Positions 27,844 through 37,420 of a DNA stretch of 37,420 bases are shown one piece after another. The notes beneath the pieces were generated by a model. That model searched no databases. It was not told where the DNA came from and was given only the letters and a program-made list of their open reading frames with translations. Every line of letters begins with the position of its first letter. Within the stretch, counting starts at the first letter, position 1. This DNA is from Hyphomicrobiales bacterium (GTDB lineage: Bacteria; Pseudomonadota; Alphaproteobacteria; Rhizobiales; Aestuariivirgaceae): contig JAEUMJ010000204.1 of assembly GCA_016792865.1 (NCBI GenBank), positions 1 through 37,420 on the forward strand, given 5' to 3'. The position numbers and the translations under genes are program-made.

Positions 27844-28881
27844 ATGATGGAACTTGTCACCCTCGTCGGCATTATCGCGCTGCAAAGCGTGGCGCTTCTT
27901 GTCGCGCTGCTGATCACCGTGTCGCTGCTCATCTACTTCGACCGCAAGGTCTGGGCGGCGGTCATGATGCGGCGTGGCCCGAACGTGGTCGGCCCGTGGG
28001 GTATCCTGCAATCGTTCGCCGACTTGCTGAAGTTCGTCTTCAAGGAAGTGGTGATCCCCGACAGTGCCAACAAGGGCGTGTTCATCATCGCCCCCATCGT
28101 CACTGCCGTCCTGGCGCTTGCCGCCTGGGCGGTGATCCCGCTCAATGAGGGCTGGGCCATCGCCGACATCAACGTCGGGGTGCTCTATCTCTTCGCGCTT
28201 TCGTCGCTCGGCGTGTACGGGGTGATCATGGGGGGCTGGGCCTCCAACTCGAAATACCCGTTCCTCGCGGCATTGCGCTCGGCAGCGCAGATGGTGTCCT
28301 ATGAAGTTTCCATCGGCTTTGTGATCATCACGGTTCTGCTGTGTGCCGGTTCACTCAACCTCAGCGAAATCGTGCTCTCGCAGAAGACGGGGCTTGGCAC
28401 CATGCTGGGTTTGCCGAATTCCTTCCTCGACTGGTACTGGCTGCCGCTCTTGCCGATGTGCGTGATCTTCTTCATCTCGGCACTTGCTGAAACCAACCGT
28501 CCGCCCTTCGACCTTGTCGAAGCGGAGTCCGAACTCGTGGCCGGGCACATGGTGGAGTACTCGTCTACGCCGTATCTGCTGTTCATGCTCGGTGAGTATG
28601 TTGCGATCACGCTGATGTGCGCCATGACGACGATCCTGTTCCTTGGCGGGTGGTTGCCGATCATCGATGTGCCGATCCTTGCCTGGGTTCCCGGCGTTGT
28701 GTGGTTCGTGATCAAGCTTGTCTTCGTCTTCTTCAGGTTCGCCATGGTGAAGACGATCGTGCCGCGCTACCGCTACGACCAGTTGATGCGCCTGGGCTGG
28801 AAAGTGTTCCTGCCGGTTTCGCTGTTCTGGGTGGCGCTGACGGCGGGCGTGCTTGTGTCCATGGGGTGGCTGCCGCAATGA
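27844..28881 (+). CDS. nuoH: NADH-quinone oxidoreductase subunit H
   Basis: The 345-residue membrane subunit forms the quinone entry channel and the first proton path. It has about eight membrane helices, [20 protein letters not shown] near the N-terminus, and the conserved acidic loop [19 protein letters not shown]. Tandem ATGs (27844, 27847) leave a 1-residue doubt. It overlaps the following small gene by ATGA. Confidence 0.96.
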   Translation: MMELVTLVGIIALQSVALLVALLITVSLLIYFDRKVWAAVMMRRGPNVVGPWGILQSFADLLKFVFKEVVIPDSANKGVFIIAPIVTAVLALAAWAVIPLNEGWAIADINVGVLYLFALSSLGVYGVIMGGWASNSKYPFLAALRSAAQMVSYEVSIGFVIITVLLCAGSLNLSEIVLSQKTGLGTMLGLPNSFLDWYWLPLLPMCVIFFISALAETNRPPFDLVEAESELVAGHMVEYSSTPYLLFMLGEYVAITLMCAMTTILFLGGWLPIIDVPILAWVPGVVWFVIKLVFVFFRFAMVKTIVPRYRYDQLMRLGWKVFLPVSLFWVALTAGVLVSMGWLPQ

Positions 28882-29126
28882 CACTCTCGCTTCATGGCAT
28901 CGCATACGCGCTGATCTTCCTCGCCATCGGATTGGCCGAGGTCTTTGTCTATGAACGCGCTGTCCATCCCGTGCTGAGCCACCGGCACGAGACCGCGAAG
29001 GTGACCTACAGCCAGGGTCGCAGTCCGGTCCTCATCAGCAACCTCATCCGCCTCCAGGCCCTCGTGGTGTTGCCGCTTCTCGGCTACCTCCTGGGTTCGC
29101 AATTCCTTTCTCCGGGAGCCCACTAA
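28878..29126 (+). CDS. Small membrane protein encoded between nuoH and nuoI, unrecognised
   Basis: The 82-residue product has two predicted membrane helices (about 7-25 and 60-77) joined by a polar, His/Arg-containing loop ([20 protein letters not shown]). The gene overlaps nuoH by ATGA, ends 1 nt before the nuoI ATG, and shares their reading direction, so it is translated with the complex I subunits. Canonical operons run nuoH-nuoI directly, although unidentified small reading frames inside nuo operons are known in Rhodobacter and Paracoccus. The best guess is an accessory or assembly factor of complex I; no motif proves it. Confidence 0.75.
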   Translation: MTLSLHGIAYALIFLAIGLAEVFVYERAVHPVLSHRHETAKVTYSQGRSPVLISNLIRLQALVVLPLLGYLLGSQFLSPGAH

Positions 29127-29127
29127 G

Positions 29128-29616
29128 ATGCGCCTTGCCGCTGCTGCCCGCTCACTTTTCCTGACGGAGTTCGCCTCCGCCTTCTGGCTTGCGCTCAAGT
29201 ATCTTGTGGCGCCGAAGGCAACGCTGAACTATCCCCATGAAAAGGGCATTCTTTCTCCGCGCTTCCGTGGCGAGCACGCCCTGCGCCGCTATCCCAATGG
29301 TGAAGAACGCTGCATCGCCTGCAAGCTTTGCGAGGCGATCTGTCCTGCTCAGGCGATCACCATCGAGGCCGGGCCGCGCCGCAATGACGGCACGCGGCGC
29401 ACGACCCGTTATGACATCGACATGGTGAAGTGCATCTACTGCGGCTTCTGTCAGGAAGCCTGTCCGGTGGATGCCATCGTCGAAGGCCCGAACTTCGAGT
29501 GGGCCACCGAAACCCGCGAGGAGCTTCTGTTCAACAAGGACAAGCTGCTTGCCAACGGCGACCGCTGGGAGCGGGAGATCGCCCGCAACATGGCGCTCGA
29601 CGCGCCATACCGCTGA
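29128..29616 (+). CDS. nuoI: NADH-quinone oxidoreductase subunit I
   Basis: The 162-residue ferredoxin-like subunit carries clusters N6a and N6b. Both motifs are intact: [12 protein letters not shown] (C62, C65, C68, C72) and [12 protein letters not shown] (C102, C105, C108, C112). The N-terminal amphipathic helix anchors it at the membrane. It passes electrons from NuoG to NuoB. Confidence 0.97.
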   Translation: MRLAAAARSLFLTEFASAFWLALKYLVAPKATLNYPHEKGILSPRFRGEHALRRYPNGEERCIACKLCEAICPAQAITIEAGPRRNDGTRRTTRYDIDMVKCIYCGFCQEACPVDAIVEGPNFEWATETREELLFNKDKLLANGDRWEREIARNMALDAPYR

Positions 29617-29626
29617 GGACAATCCC

Positions 29627-30235
29627 ATGGCCGCAACGCTTTTCTTCTACCTCTTCGCAGCCCTCTCGGTGGCCTCCGCCGTGATGGTGATTTCGGCGCG
29701 GAACCCGGTGCATTCCGTACTCTTCCTCATCCTCTGTTTCTTCAATGCTGCAGGGCTGTTCATCCTGATGGGGGCGGAATTCCTCGCCATGATCCTCGTG
29801 GTCGTTTACGTGGGCGCGGTGGCCGTGCTGTTCCTTTTCGTCGTGATGATGCTGGATGTTGACTTCGTGAAGTTGCGCGAAGGCATGGCGAACTACCTGC
29901 CGGTCGGCGGGGTGATCGGCCTTATCGTGATGGTGGAGCTGGCGCTGGTCTTCGGGACCTGGACAATTTCCCCGGACGCCCTGAAGGCGGCGGGTGCACC
30001 TGCACCGGCAGCGGGTGTTTCCAACACCGCCGCACTGGGCGAAATCCTCTACACGAAATATGTCTACTGGTTCCAGGCCTCTGGCCTTGTGCTGCTCGTT
30101 GCCATGGTGGGGGCCATCGTGCTGACGCTCCGCCACAAGGAAGGCGTGAAGCGGCAGAACATCGCGGAGCAGGTGGCGCGCACGCCGGCAACCGCCATCG
30201 AGATCCGTAACGTCGAACCGGGGCAGGGGCTTTAA
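29627..30235 (+). CDS. nuoJ: NADH-quinone oxidoreductase subunit J
   Basis: The 202-residue membrane subunit has five helices. The third, broken by a pi-bulge in the family, is visible as [24 protein letters not shown]. The frame is open upstream inside nuoI, but the ATG at 29627, 10 nt after its stop with GAGGACA upstream, gives the normal start ([10 protein letters not shown]). Confidence 0.95.
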   Translation: MAATLFFYLFAALSVASAVMVISARNPVHSVLFLILCFFNAAGLFILMGAEFLAMILVVVYVGAVAVLFLFVVMMLDVDFVKLREGMANYLPVGGVIGLIVMVELALVFGTWTISPDALKAAGAPAPAAGVSNTAALGEILYTKYVYWFQASGLVLLVAMVGAIVLTLRHKEGVKRQNIAEQVARTPATAIEIRNVEPGQGL

Positions 30236-30236
30236 G

Positions 30237-30542
30237 ATGATCGGCCTTTCACACTATCTCACCGTCGCTGCGATCCTGTTCACGATCGGCATCTTCGGCA
30301 TCTTCCTCAACCGGAAGAATGTCATCATCATCATGATGTCGGTGGAATTGATCCTTCTGGCGGTCAACATCAACCTCGTGGCGTTCTCGACTGCGCTGAA
30401 CGATCTGGTGGGGCAGGTTTTTGCGCTTTTGGTCCTGACGGTTGCTGCTGCCGAAGCTGCGATCGGGCTTGCCATTTTGGTGACCTATTTCCGCAACCGC
30501 GGCACCATTGCGGTTGACGACATCACACTCATGAAGGGCTGA
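30237..30542 (+). CDS. nuoK: NADH-quinone oxidoreductase subunit K
   Basis: This 101-residue subunit has three membrane helices and the two conserved membrane glutamates of the E-channel: one in [14 protein letters not shown] and one in [13 protein letters not shown]. Length and sequence match the family. It starts 1 nt after nuoJ. Confidence 0.96.
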   Translation: MIGLSHYLTVAAILFTIGIFGIFLNRKNVIIIMMSVELILLAVNINLVAFSTALNDLVGQVFALLVLTVAAAEAAIGLAILVTYFRNRGTIAVDDITLMKG

Positions 30543-30553
30543 CGAGAGGCATC

Positions 30554-32623
30554 ATGTATCACGCAATCGTCTTCCTTCCGCTGCTGGGCGCTCTCATTGC
30601 GGGGCTGTTCGGAACCTCGCTGTTCCGCAACATGGGCTCTGATCGCGTCGTGTACGGCGGGCACCATGATCATGGCCACGGCGGACATGGTCACGACGAC
30701 CACGGCCATGGCCACGATGATCATGGCCACGGGGGGCACTATCACGGGCCGATGTGGCCCATGTACCTGACGACGGCTTTCCTGTTCATTGCCGCAATCC
30801 TGTCGTGGGTCAATTTCTGGGGCTTCCTCCACGAAGGCCACGATGTGAAGATCGAGGTGCTGCGCTGGATCACCTCCGGCACGCTGCAATCCTCGTGGTC
30901 GCTGCGCATCGACACGCTGACCTCGGTGATGCTGGTCGTGGTGAACACCGTTTCCGCGCTGGTGCACCTGTACTCGCTGGGCTACATGAGCCATGACGAG
31001 CATCAGCCGCGGTTCTTCGCCTATCTCTCGCTCTTCACCTTCGCCATGCTGATGCTGGTGACAAGCGACAACCTGATCCAGATGTTCTTCGGCTGGGAAG
31101 GCGTGGGCCTTGCTTCCTATCTCCTGATCGGCTTCTGGTATCAGCGCCCGTCTGCCAATGCAGCCGCCATCAAGGCCTTCGTCGTCAACCGCGTGGGCGA
31201 TTTCGGCTTCGTCCTGGGCATTTTCGGCGTGTTCATGGTCTATGGCTCGGTCGAGTTCGACGCGGTATTCGCCGCAGCACCTCAGGCCGTCGGCAAGACC
31301 ATGCATTTCCTGTCATGGGAACTGGATACCCTGACCGTGCTTTGCCTGTTGCTGTTCATGGGTGCGATGGGCAAGTCGGCGCAGTTCCTGCTGCACACCT
31401 GGCTTCCGGATGCCATGGAAGGCCCGACCCCCGTGTCGGCCCTGATCCATGCCGCCACCATGGTGACGGCGGGCGTTTTCCTTGTGGCGCGTCTTTCACC
31501 GCTCTTCGAACTTGCTCCCGCCGCCCGTGACGTGGTGATGGTGGTGGGCGCCATCACGGCGTTCTTCGCCGCCTCCGTCGGCCTGGTGCAGAACGACATC
31601 AAGCGCGTGATCGCCTATTCAACCTGTTCGCAGCTTGGCTACATGTTCGTCGCCATGGGGGCCGGGGCCTATGGCATCGGCATCTTCCATCTCTTCACCC
31701 ATGCCTTCTTCAAGGCGCTTCTCTTCCTCGGTGCCGGCTCCGTGATCCACGCCATGTCGGGAGAGCAGGACATGCGGAAAATGGGCGGCCTGGCTCCCCA
31801 CATCCGCATCACATGGGCGATGATGCTGATCGGCACCTTTGCCCTCACAGGTGTGGGCATTCCGGGTCTTTTCGGTTTCGCGGGCTTCCACTCCAAGGAT
31901 GCCATCATCGAAACGGCTTACGCGTCGCACGCCGCGCCGCACCTGTTTGCCTTCGGACTGCTGGTGATCTCGGCTTTCTTCACGTCATTCTACTCGTGGC
32001 GTCTCGCCTTCATGACCTTCAACGGTGCCCCGCGTGCCGACCGGGAAACCATGGAGCACGTGCATGAAAGCAGCAACGTGATGCTGATCCCGCTGTATGT
32101 GCTGGCTCTTGGCGCAATCGTGGCGGGCTTTGCCTTCGAGCACTATTTCATGGGCCATGAGGAAGCGGTTTTCTGGGGCAAGTCGATCTTCCGCTCCACG
32201 GAAAACGAGATCGTGCATCAGATCCATGAGGTTCCCGTGCTGGTGAAGTGGTCGGCCACGATCGCCATGCTGTCTGGTCTTCTTCTCGCCGCCCTGTTCT
32301 ACATCAGGAACACGGAACTGCCGAAGAAGATCGCCGCGATGCATCAGCCGATCTACCAGTTCCTGCTCAACAAGTGGTACTTCGACGAACTCTATGACCT
32401 GATCTTCGTGCGCCCCGCCATGTGGCTGGGCCGCTTCCTGTGGAAGAAGGGAGATGGAGCCGTGATCGACGGGCTTGGCCCGGACGGCGTTTCGGCCCGC
32501 GTGATCGATGTCACCAACAAGGTCGTCCGCTTGCAGACGGGTTATGTCTATCACTATGCCTTTGCCATGCTCATCGGCGTGGCCGCTCTTGTTTCCTGGT
32601 TCACATTTGGGGGCACGCACTAA
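30554..32623 (+). CDS. nuoL: NADH-quinone oxidoreductase subunit L with a His-rich insertion
   Basis: The 689-residue antiporter-like subunit sits at the end of the membrane arm. Family residues are visible in [47 protein letters not shown] and the second half, and the C-terminal long lateral helix is retained. Residues 37-64 form an unusual segment of His, Asp and Gly (13 His in 28 residues, from [10 protein letters not shown] to GGHYHG), encoded by 30662-30745 and placed in the loop after the first helix. It looks like a metal-binding loop and seems to have grown by internal duplication of CATGGCCAC-like units. Confidence 0.96.
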   Translation: MYHAIVFLPLLGALIAGLFGTSLFRNMGSDRVVYGGHHDHGHGGHGHDDHGHGHDDHGHGGHYHGPMWPMYLTTAFLFIAAILSWVNFWGFLHEGHDVKIEVLRWITSGTLQSSWSLRIDTLTSVMLVVVNTVSALVHLYSLGYMSHDEHQPRFFAYLSLFTFAMLMLVTSDNLIQMFFGWEGVGLASYLLIGFWYQRPSANAAAIKAFVVNRVGDFGFVLGIFGVFMVYGSVEFDAVFAAAPQAVGKTMHFLSWELDTLTVLCLLLFMGAMGKSAQFLLHTWLPDAMEGPTPVSALIHAATMVTAGVFLVARLSPLFELAPAARDVVMVVGAITAFFAASVGLVQNDIKRVIAYSTCSQLGYMFVAMGAGAYGIGIFHLFTHAFFKALLFLGAGSVIHAMSGEQDMRKMGGLAPHIRITWAMMLIGTFALTGVGIPGLFGFAGFHSKDAIIETAYASHAAPHLFAFGLLVISAFFTSFYSWRLAFMTFNGAPRADRETMEHVHESSNVMLIPLYVLALGAIVAGFAFEHYFMGHEEAVFWGKSIFRSTENEIVHQIHEVPVLVKWSATIAMLSGLLLAALFYIRNTELPKKIAAMHQPIYQFLLNKWYFDELYDLIFVRPAMWLGRFLWKKGDGAVIDGLGPDGVSARVIDVTNKVVRLQTGYVYHYAFAMLIGVAALVSWFTFGGTH

Positions 32624-34135
32624 ATGAACTGGCCCTTGCTATCGGTTGTCACCTTCCTGCCGCTGGTCGGCGCACTGACCCTGCTGTTCACGGGCAGTGA
32701 CGAAGCGGCTTCCTCCCGCCGCGCCCGTTACACGGCTCTGTGGACGACCCTTGTCACCTTCGCGGTGTCGATCCTCATCCCGATGAATTTCACCATGGCG
32801 GAGCCGGGCTTCCAGCTCGTTGAAAGCCATGCGTGGATGGGCGGCCTTGCCACTTACAAGCTCGGCGTTGACGGCATCTCCATGCCGCTGGTGATGCTCA
32901 CCACATTCCTGATGCCGATCTGCATCCTTGCCTCATGGCACGTGGACAAGCGCGTGCGTGAATATATGATCGCGTTCCTGGTGCTGGAAACGCTGATGAT
33001 CGGCGTGTTCGTGGCGCTCGATCTGGTCCTGTTCTACGTGCTGTTCGAAGCGGGCCTGATCCCGATGTTCCTGATCATCGGCATCTGGGGTGGGCCGCGC
33101 CGCGTCTACGCGTCGTTCAAGTTCTTCCTCTATACGCTGCTCGGCTCGGTGTTGATGCTGCTGGCCATCATTGCGATGTACTGGCATGCGGGCACAACCG
33201 ACATCGCGACGCTGTTGTCCACGCCGAATGCCTTCCCTGCCGACATGCAGAAGTGGCTGTGGCTTGCCTTCTTTGCATCCTTCGCCGTGAAGATGCCGAT
33301 GTGGCCGGTACACACCTGGCTGCCGGATGCGCACGTCGAGGCACCGACTGCGGGTTCCGTGATCCTGGCAGCGATCCTGCTGAAGATGGGTGGCTATGGT
33401 TTCCTGCGGTTTTCGCTGCCGATGTTCCCGGATGCCAGCCTCTACTTCCAGAATTTCGTCTACGTACTCTCGGTGGTGGCGATTGTTTACACTTCCCTTG
33501 TCGCCCTGATGCAGGAGGACATGAAGAAGCTGATTGCCTATTCGTCGGTGGCGCACATGGGTTTCGTGACCATGGGCATCTTCTCGCTGACCCGTCAGGG
33601 GATTGACGGTGCCATGTTCCAGATGATCAGCCACGGCCTGGTGTCGGGTGCGCTGTTCCTGTGCGTCGGCGTGGTCTACGACCGCATGCACACCCGTGAG
33701 ATCGCGGCCTATGGCGGCCTTGTGAACCGCATGCCGCTGTATGCTGCCGTGTTCATGCTTTTCACCATGGCCAATGTCGGCCTGCCGGGTTCCTCCGGCT
33801 TCGTTGGGGAATTCCTCACGCTGCTCGGAACCTTCCAGAACAATACATGGGTGGCGTTCATCGCCTCGACAGGCGTGATCCTCTCGGCGGGCTATGCCCT
33901 TTGGCTCTATCGCCGCGTGGTGTTTGGCAAGCTCGAGAAAAGCACGCTCACCTGGATGCCCGACATGACGCCGCGCGAACTGGCGACCCTTGCTCCGCTT
34001 GTGGTCCTGACGCTGTTTTTCGGCGTCTATCCGGCTCCCATCCTCGACACGGTGGCAGCGTCCGTGGAGGGCCTGCTCAAGTCCGTGCAGGTTGCTGCTG
34101 CCCACCTCGACACCATCACCCTTACGATGAAGTGA
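32624..34135 (+). CDS. nuoM: NADH-quinone oxidoreductase subunit M
   Basis: The 503-residue antiporter-like proton pump subunit has about 14 helices. The key glutamate is in [21 protein letters not shown], and the lysine/histidine region is in [27 protein letters not shown]. It begins directly after the nuoL stop with no intergenic base. Confidence 0.96.
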   Translation: MNWPLLSVVTFLPLVGALTLLFTGSDEAASSRRARYTALWTTLVTFAVSILIPMNFTMAEPGFQLVESHAWMGGLATYKLGVDGISMPLVMLTTFLMPICILASWHVDKRVREYMIAFLVLETLMIGVFVALDLVLFYVLFEAGLIPMFLIIGIWGGPRRVYASFKFFLYTLLGSVLMLLAIIAMYWHAGTTDIATLLSTPNAFPADMQKWLWLAFFASFAVKMPMWPVHTWLPDAHVEAPTAGSVILAAILLKMGGYGFLRFSLPMFPDASLYFQNFVYVLSVVAIVYTSLVALMQEDMKKLIAYSSVAHMGFVTMGIFSLTRQGIDGAMFQMISHGLVSGALFLCVGVVYDRMHTREIAAYGGLVNRMPLYAAVFMLFTMANVGLPGSSGFVGEFLTLLGTFQNNTWVAFIASTGVILSAGYALWLYRRVVFGKLEKSTLTWMPDMTPRELATLAPLVVLTLFFGVYPAPILDTVAASVEGLLKSVQVAAAHLDTITLTMK

Positions 34136-34139
34136 CCCC

Positions 34140-35585
34140 ATGATGACCTTCCTTCAACAGGCTGACGCCGCCGCTGCCGCACCGGAGATCCTTCTGGCCG
34201 TGCTGGCGATGGTGCTACTGATGCTCGGCGTCTTCAGCCGCCGGGAAGCCTACACAACGGTTGCATCGGGTGCAGTGATTGCGCTCGTTGTGGCAATCGC
34301 CACCGTGATCTGGGGCACCGGAAGCGGAAAGGTTACCGCCTTCGGCGGCTCGTTCATCGTGGATGATTTCGCACGCCTGATGAAGGTGCTTGCCATGGGG
34401 GGTTCCGCCATCGCCATCATCCTGTCGGGCCGCTTCCTCGGCCGCGTGGGCATGGCAAAGTTCGAGTATCCCGTGATCATCCTTCTTGCCACCACCGGCA
34501 TGATGATGATGATTTCGGCGGGTGACCTGATTTCCCTTTACATGGGCCTCGAACTGCAATCCCTGGCGCTTTACGTGGTTGCCGCAATCAACCGCGATGA
34601 TGCCAAGTCATCGGAAGCGGGCCTGAAGTACTTCGTGCTGGGGGCATTGTCATCCGGCATGCTGCTCTATGGTGCTTCGCTGGTTTACGGCTTCACGGGC
34701 TCTACGCAATTCACGGCCATCGCCGCGACCCTCGGGGCCACAGGCTCCAACCTCGGCGTGCTGTTTGGTCTCGTCTTCATCATTTCCGGCCTCGCCTTCA
34801 AGGTCTCGGCAGTTCCTTTCCATATGTGGACGCCTGACGTTTACGAAGGCGCTCCGACTCCGGTCACCGCCTTCTTCGCGGCAGCGCCAAAGATTGCCGC
34901 GATGGCCTTGTTCATCCGTGTCCTGACCGGGCCGTTTGCCCCGGTGGTGAAGGACTGGCAGCAGATCGTGGTGTTCGTTTCGCTCGCCTCCATGGTGCTG
35001 GGCGCATTTGCCGCCATCGGCCAGACCAACATCAAGCGCCTGCTTGCCTATTCCTCCATCGGCCACATGGGCTATGCGCTTGTCGGCCTCGCTGCCGGAA
35101 GTGACGAGGGCGTGCAGGGCGTGGTGATCTACATGCTCATCTACCTGCTGACCACGGTGGGCGTCTTTGCCTGCGTCCTTGCCATGCGCCGGCAGGGCCG
35201 CGCCGTGGAAAGCATTTCGGACCTCGCGGGCCTCGCACGCACCAACAAGGGATTGGCCTTTGTCTTCTCGATGCTGATGTTTTCCCTGGCCGGCATTCCG
35301 CCGTTGGCGGGCTTCTTCGGAAAGCTCTTTGTGTTCATGGCGGCTGTCAAGGCCGGGCTTTGGGCCCTGGCCATCATCGGTGTGATCGCCAGCGTTGTGG
35401 GAGCCTACTATTACCTCCGCATCGTCAAGACGATCTACTTCGATGAACCGGCGGCAGCCTTCGACGACATGGATGGAGAGGTGAAGACAATCGCCTATGC
35501 GTCCGGCATTTTCTCGCTGGCTTTTGTGGTGATTGCACAGCCGTTGCTTTCGCTGGCAACGGCAGCCGCAATGTCGCTGCACTGA
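34140..35585 (+). CDS. nuoN: NADH-quinone oxidoreductase subunit N
   Basis: The 481-residue antiporter-like subunit closes the operon's structural genes. Typical segments are [20 protein letters not shown], with the conserved glutamate, and [32 protein letters not shown]. Tandem ATGs occur at 34140 and 34143. birA follows after 6 nt. Confidence 0.96.
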   Translation: MMTFLQQADAAAAAPEILLAVLAMVLLMLGVFSRREAYTTVASGAVIALVVAIATVIWGTGSGKVTAFGGSFIVDDFARLMKVLAMGGSAIAIILSGRFLGRVGMAKFEYPVIILLATTGMMMMISAGDLISLYMGLELQSLALYVVAAINRDDAKSSEAGLKYFVLGALSSGMLLYGASLVYGFTGSTQFTAIAATLGATGSNLGVLFGLVFIISGLAFKVSAVPFHMWTPDVYEGAPTPVTAFFAAAPKIAAMALFIRVLTGPFAPVVKDWQQIVVFVSLASMVLGAFAAIGQTNIKRLLAYSSIGHMGYALVGLAAGSDEGVQGVVIYMLIYLLTTVGVFACVLAMRRQGRAVESISDLAGLARTNKGLAFVFSMLMFSLAGIPPLAGFFGKLFVFMAAVKAGLWALAIIGVIASVVGAYYYLRIVKTIYFDEPAAAFDDMDGEVKTIAYASGIFSLAFVVIAQPLLSLATAAAMSLH

Positions 35586-35591
35586 GCTTAC

Positions 35592-36323
35592 GTGACCGAC
35601 ACAATACCCGTTCGCCGATACGCAACGATTGACTCAACCAATCTTGAAGCGCAGCGGCTTGCGGCATCCGGCGCAACCGGACCAATGTGGATCATTGCCG
35701 ACGAGCAGAGCGGGGGCAGGGGGCGCCTTGGCCGGACCTGGGTCTCGAAGGCCGGCAATCTTTATGTTTCGCTGTTGCTTCCGGTAAGGGCTTCGTCCCT
35801 GACCATTCCGCAACTCTCGTTCGTCACGGCACTTGCTGTGCATGATACGGTGGCGCAATTCTGTGGCGCCGACATCGTGCGGTTGAAATGGCCGAATGAT
35901 TGCCTTTTGGATGGCGCGAAGGTTTCCGGCATCCTGTGCGAAACGGCTGAGGGCGGGCAGGTGGTGATCGGGACCGGAATCAACGTGGCCCATAGTCCTG
36001 AAGGGTTGGCCTATCGCACGGCCCATGTCTCGACCCATGCGCCATCCGTTGACGTGCGTGCGGTTTTTGAAGCCTATGCCTCGGCCCTGCTGAAGCGCCT
36101 GTCACAGTGGGATGGAGGGAGGGCCTTCGCAGGGATCATGACGGCCTGGAACGAGCGGGCGCACGGTGTCAGCCAGCCCGTTCAGGTGGTGCAGGGAAAC
36201 CGCACCATCACCGGCACGTTCACGGGTCTGGGCAGCGACGGAGCCTTGATCGTGACGACGGCAGACGGCGCCCGCGAAACGATCTATGCAGGTGATGTAA
36301 CCTTCACAACGGCCATGGCATGA
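35592..36323 (+). CDS. birA: Biotin--[acetyl-CoA-carboxylase] ligase
   Basis: The 243-residue enzyme attaches biotin to the carboxyl-carrier protein. The ATP/biotin loop GGRGRLGRTW (about residues 41-50) and KWPNDCLLDGAKVSGIL are intact. It lacks the N-terminal helix-turn-helix of E. coli BirA, so it is an enzyme and not a repressor. The start is GTG 6 nt after the nuoN stop; the stop overlaps rnj by ATGA. birA after nuoN is a common alphaproteobacterial arrangement. Confidence 0.94.
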   Translation: MTDTIPVRRYATIDSTNLEAQRLAASGATGPMWIIADEQSGGRGRLGRTWVSKAGNLYVSLLLPVRASSLTIPQLSFVTALAVHDTVAQFCGADIVRLKWPNDCLLDGAKVSGILCETAEGGQVVIGTGINVAHSPEGLAYRTAHVSTHAPSVDVRAVFEAYASALLKRLSQWDGGRAFAGIMTAWNERAHGVSQPVQVVQGNRTITGTFTGLGSDGALIVTTADGARETIYAGDVTFTTAMA

Positions 36324-37420
36324 ACGCAAGACGCAGGAAATCGGAAGATCAGGGATTGGTGTTCCTGCCCTTGGGCGGCACGAGCGAGATCGGCATGAAC
36401 TGCTACTGCTATGGCGTGGGCCCGGCGGAAGAACGCAGCTGGTTGATGGTGGATCTTGGGGTGAAGTTCGGGGGCGATGCCGAGCCTGGTGTCGATGTGA
36501 TCCTGCCGGATGTCGGTTTCATCACCTCGAACAAGAATGATCTATGCGGCCTGGTGATCACGCATGCCCATGAAGACCACATCGGCGCAGTGCCGTGGCT
36601 GTGGCCGCAACTGGAATGTGATGTGCACTGCACGCCCTTCGCTGCGGAATTGCTGAAGCTCAAGCTGAAGGAGCATGGCCTCGACGGCGATGTGCCGGTG
36701 ATCGTGCATCAGCCGGGCAAGCCGTTCAAGGCCGGGCCATTTACGGTCGAGTATGTGGAGGTGACGCACTCCATTCCGCAATCGCACGCGCTCTACATCA
36801 AGACCGAGCAGGGCCGGATCCTGCATTCCGGAGACTGGAAGATTGACCGCACGCCCATGCTGGGCAAGGCATTCAACGAGAAGCGCTTCATCGAGATCGG
36901 CAAGGAAGGTGTCGATGCGTTCATTTGCGATTCCACCAACGTGCTTCGCGAAGGAGTATCGATCTCGGAGGCGGAAGTCTCGAATGCCCTTGCGGATGTG
37001 ATCGCGAATGCGCCAGGGCGGGTGGCGGTCACGACCTTTGCCTCACATGTGGAGCGCATCGCTTCGGCTGTGCGTGCCGCGCGGGCCAACGGGCGCGAGG
37101 TGGTGATCGCGGGCCGCGCCATGCGCAACACCATCGAGGCTGCTCGTATCTGTGGCCTGCTGGAGAATACCGGAGCCTTTCTGGATGAAGGCGAGTTCGG
37201 TTATCTGCCGCCCGACAAGATCATGCTCCTGTGTACCGGCAGTCAGGGCGAGCCGCGTGCTGCCATTGCACGGATCGCGGAGGACGCACATCCGAACATT
37301 GCCCTGGAAACGGGCGATCTCGTCATTTTTTCCGCGCGCACCATACCGGGCAACGAGAAGGAAGTCGGCAACGTCATCAACAATCTCGCGAAGCTGGACG
37401 TGGACGTGATCACCGGTGAA
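36320..37420 (+). CDS. rnj: Ribonuclease J (5' part, cut by the window end)
   Basis: The 367 visible residues of a protein usually about 555 long belong to the metallo-beta-lactamase/beta-CASP nucleases. LPLGGTSEIGMNCYCYG starts the fold, the zinc motif is THAHEDHIGA (near residue 78), and HSGDWKIDRTP and DSTNVLREG follow. RNase J degrades mRNA by 5'-exonuclease and endonuclease activity and matures 16S rRNA in alphaproteobacteria. The start overlaps the birA stop. Confidence 0.95.
   Translation, partial: MNARRRKSEDQGLVFLPLGGTSEIGMNCYCYGVGPAEERSWLMVDLGVKFGGDAEPGVDVILPDVGFITSNKNDLCGLVITHAHEDHIGAVPWLWPQLECDVHCTPFAAELLKLKLKEHGLDGDVPVIVHQPGKPFKAGPFTVEYVEVTHSIPQSHALYIKTEQGRILHSGDWKIDRTPMLGKAFNEKRFIEIGKEGVDAFICDSTNVLREGVSISEAEVSNALADVIANAPGRVAVTTFASHVERIASAVRAARANGREVVIAGRAMRNTIEAARICGLLENTGAFLDEGEFGYLPPDKIMLLCTGSQGEPRAAIARIAEDAHPNIALETGDLVIFSARTIPGNEKEVGNVINNLAKLDVDVITGE

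Overview
The window looks like a chromosomal segment of an alphaproteobacterium, most likely of the Hyphomicrobiales (Rhizobiales) lineage. Supporting signs are high G+C, a complete 14-gene nuo operon in the order A to N with nuoE and nuoD as separate genes, a short prolyl-tRNA synthetase without the bacterial editing insertion, an SbmA/BacA peptide transporter, RNase J behind birA, and a folE-hisI pair. The placement is inferred from gene content only; no marker was compared with a database.

Layout. Positions 1-420: a terminator-like hairpin and tRNA-Val(UAC) on the minus strand. 420-2714: bacA (minus) diverging from an Rsm22/METTL17-like methyltransferase gene whose stop codon runs into a 13-bp tandem repeat. 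2715-3225: gene-poor, with the remnant of an AraC-type regulator. 3226-4910: an MscS-type channel overlapping a Rid-family gene, closed by terminators. 5225-12882: proS, lolC, lolD, a lytic transglycosylase and dnaE, tightly packed on the plus strand. 12879-17705: single housekeeping or regulatory genes on both strands (double PilZ protein, PAS_5 protein, rhomboid protease, CBS protein, hisI, folE, a U-type Fe-S scaffold relative, a cupin). 17807-17883: tRNA-Asp(GUC).

17884-20160 is an accessory-looking island. It holds a small exported protein (minus), an AT-rich stretch with clustered CTGTCAT motifs, a large exported Ala/Ser/Gly/Lys-rich low-complexity protein, and an exported Gly-rich small protein. 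The last is driven by a perfect-consensus sigma-70 promoter with a 10-bp-phased direct repeat just upstream and ends in a very good intrinsic terminator. I recognise no family for these proteins; this is the best candidate for something undescribed.

20471-35585 is the respiratory complex I operon nuoABCDEFGHIJKLMN. It has three notable deviations: NuoE carries a Pro/Ala linker and an extra C-terminal helix-hairpin-helix-like domain; an 82-residue membrane protein gene is translationally coupled between nuoH and nuoI; and NuoL carries a His-rich segment (13 His in 28 residues) after its first membrane helix. birA and a truncated rnj (RNase J, cut by the window end) follow with start-stop overlaps. 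In many relatives the proS-lolCD-dnaE block lies downstream of nuo-birA-rnj; here it lies about 8 kb upstream of nuoA, which suggests a local rearrangement.
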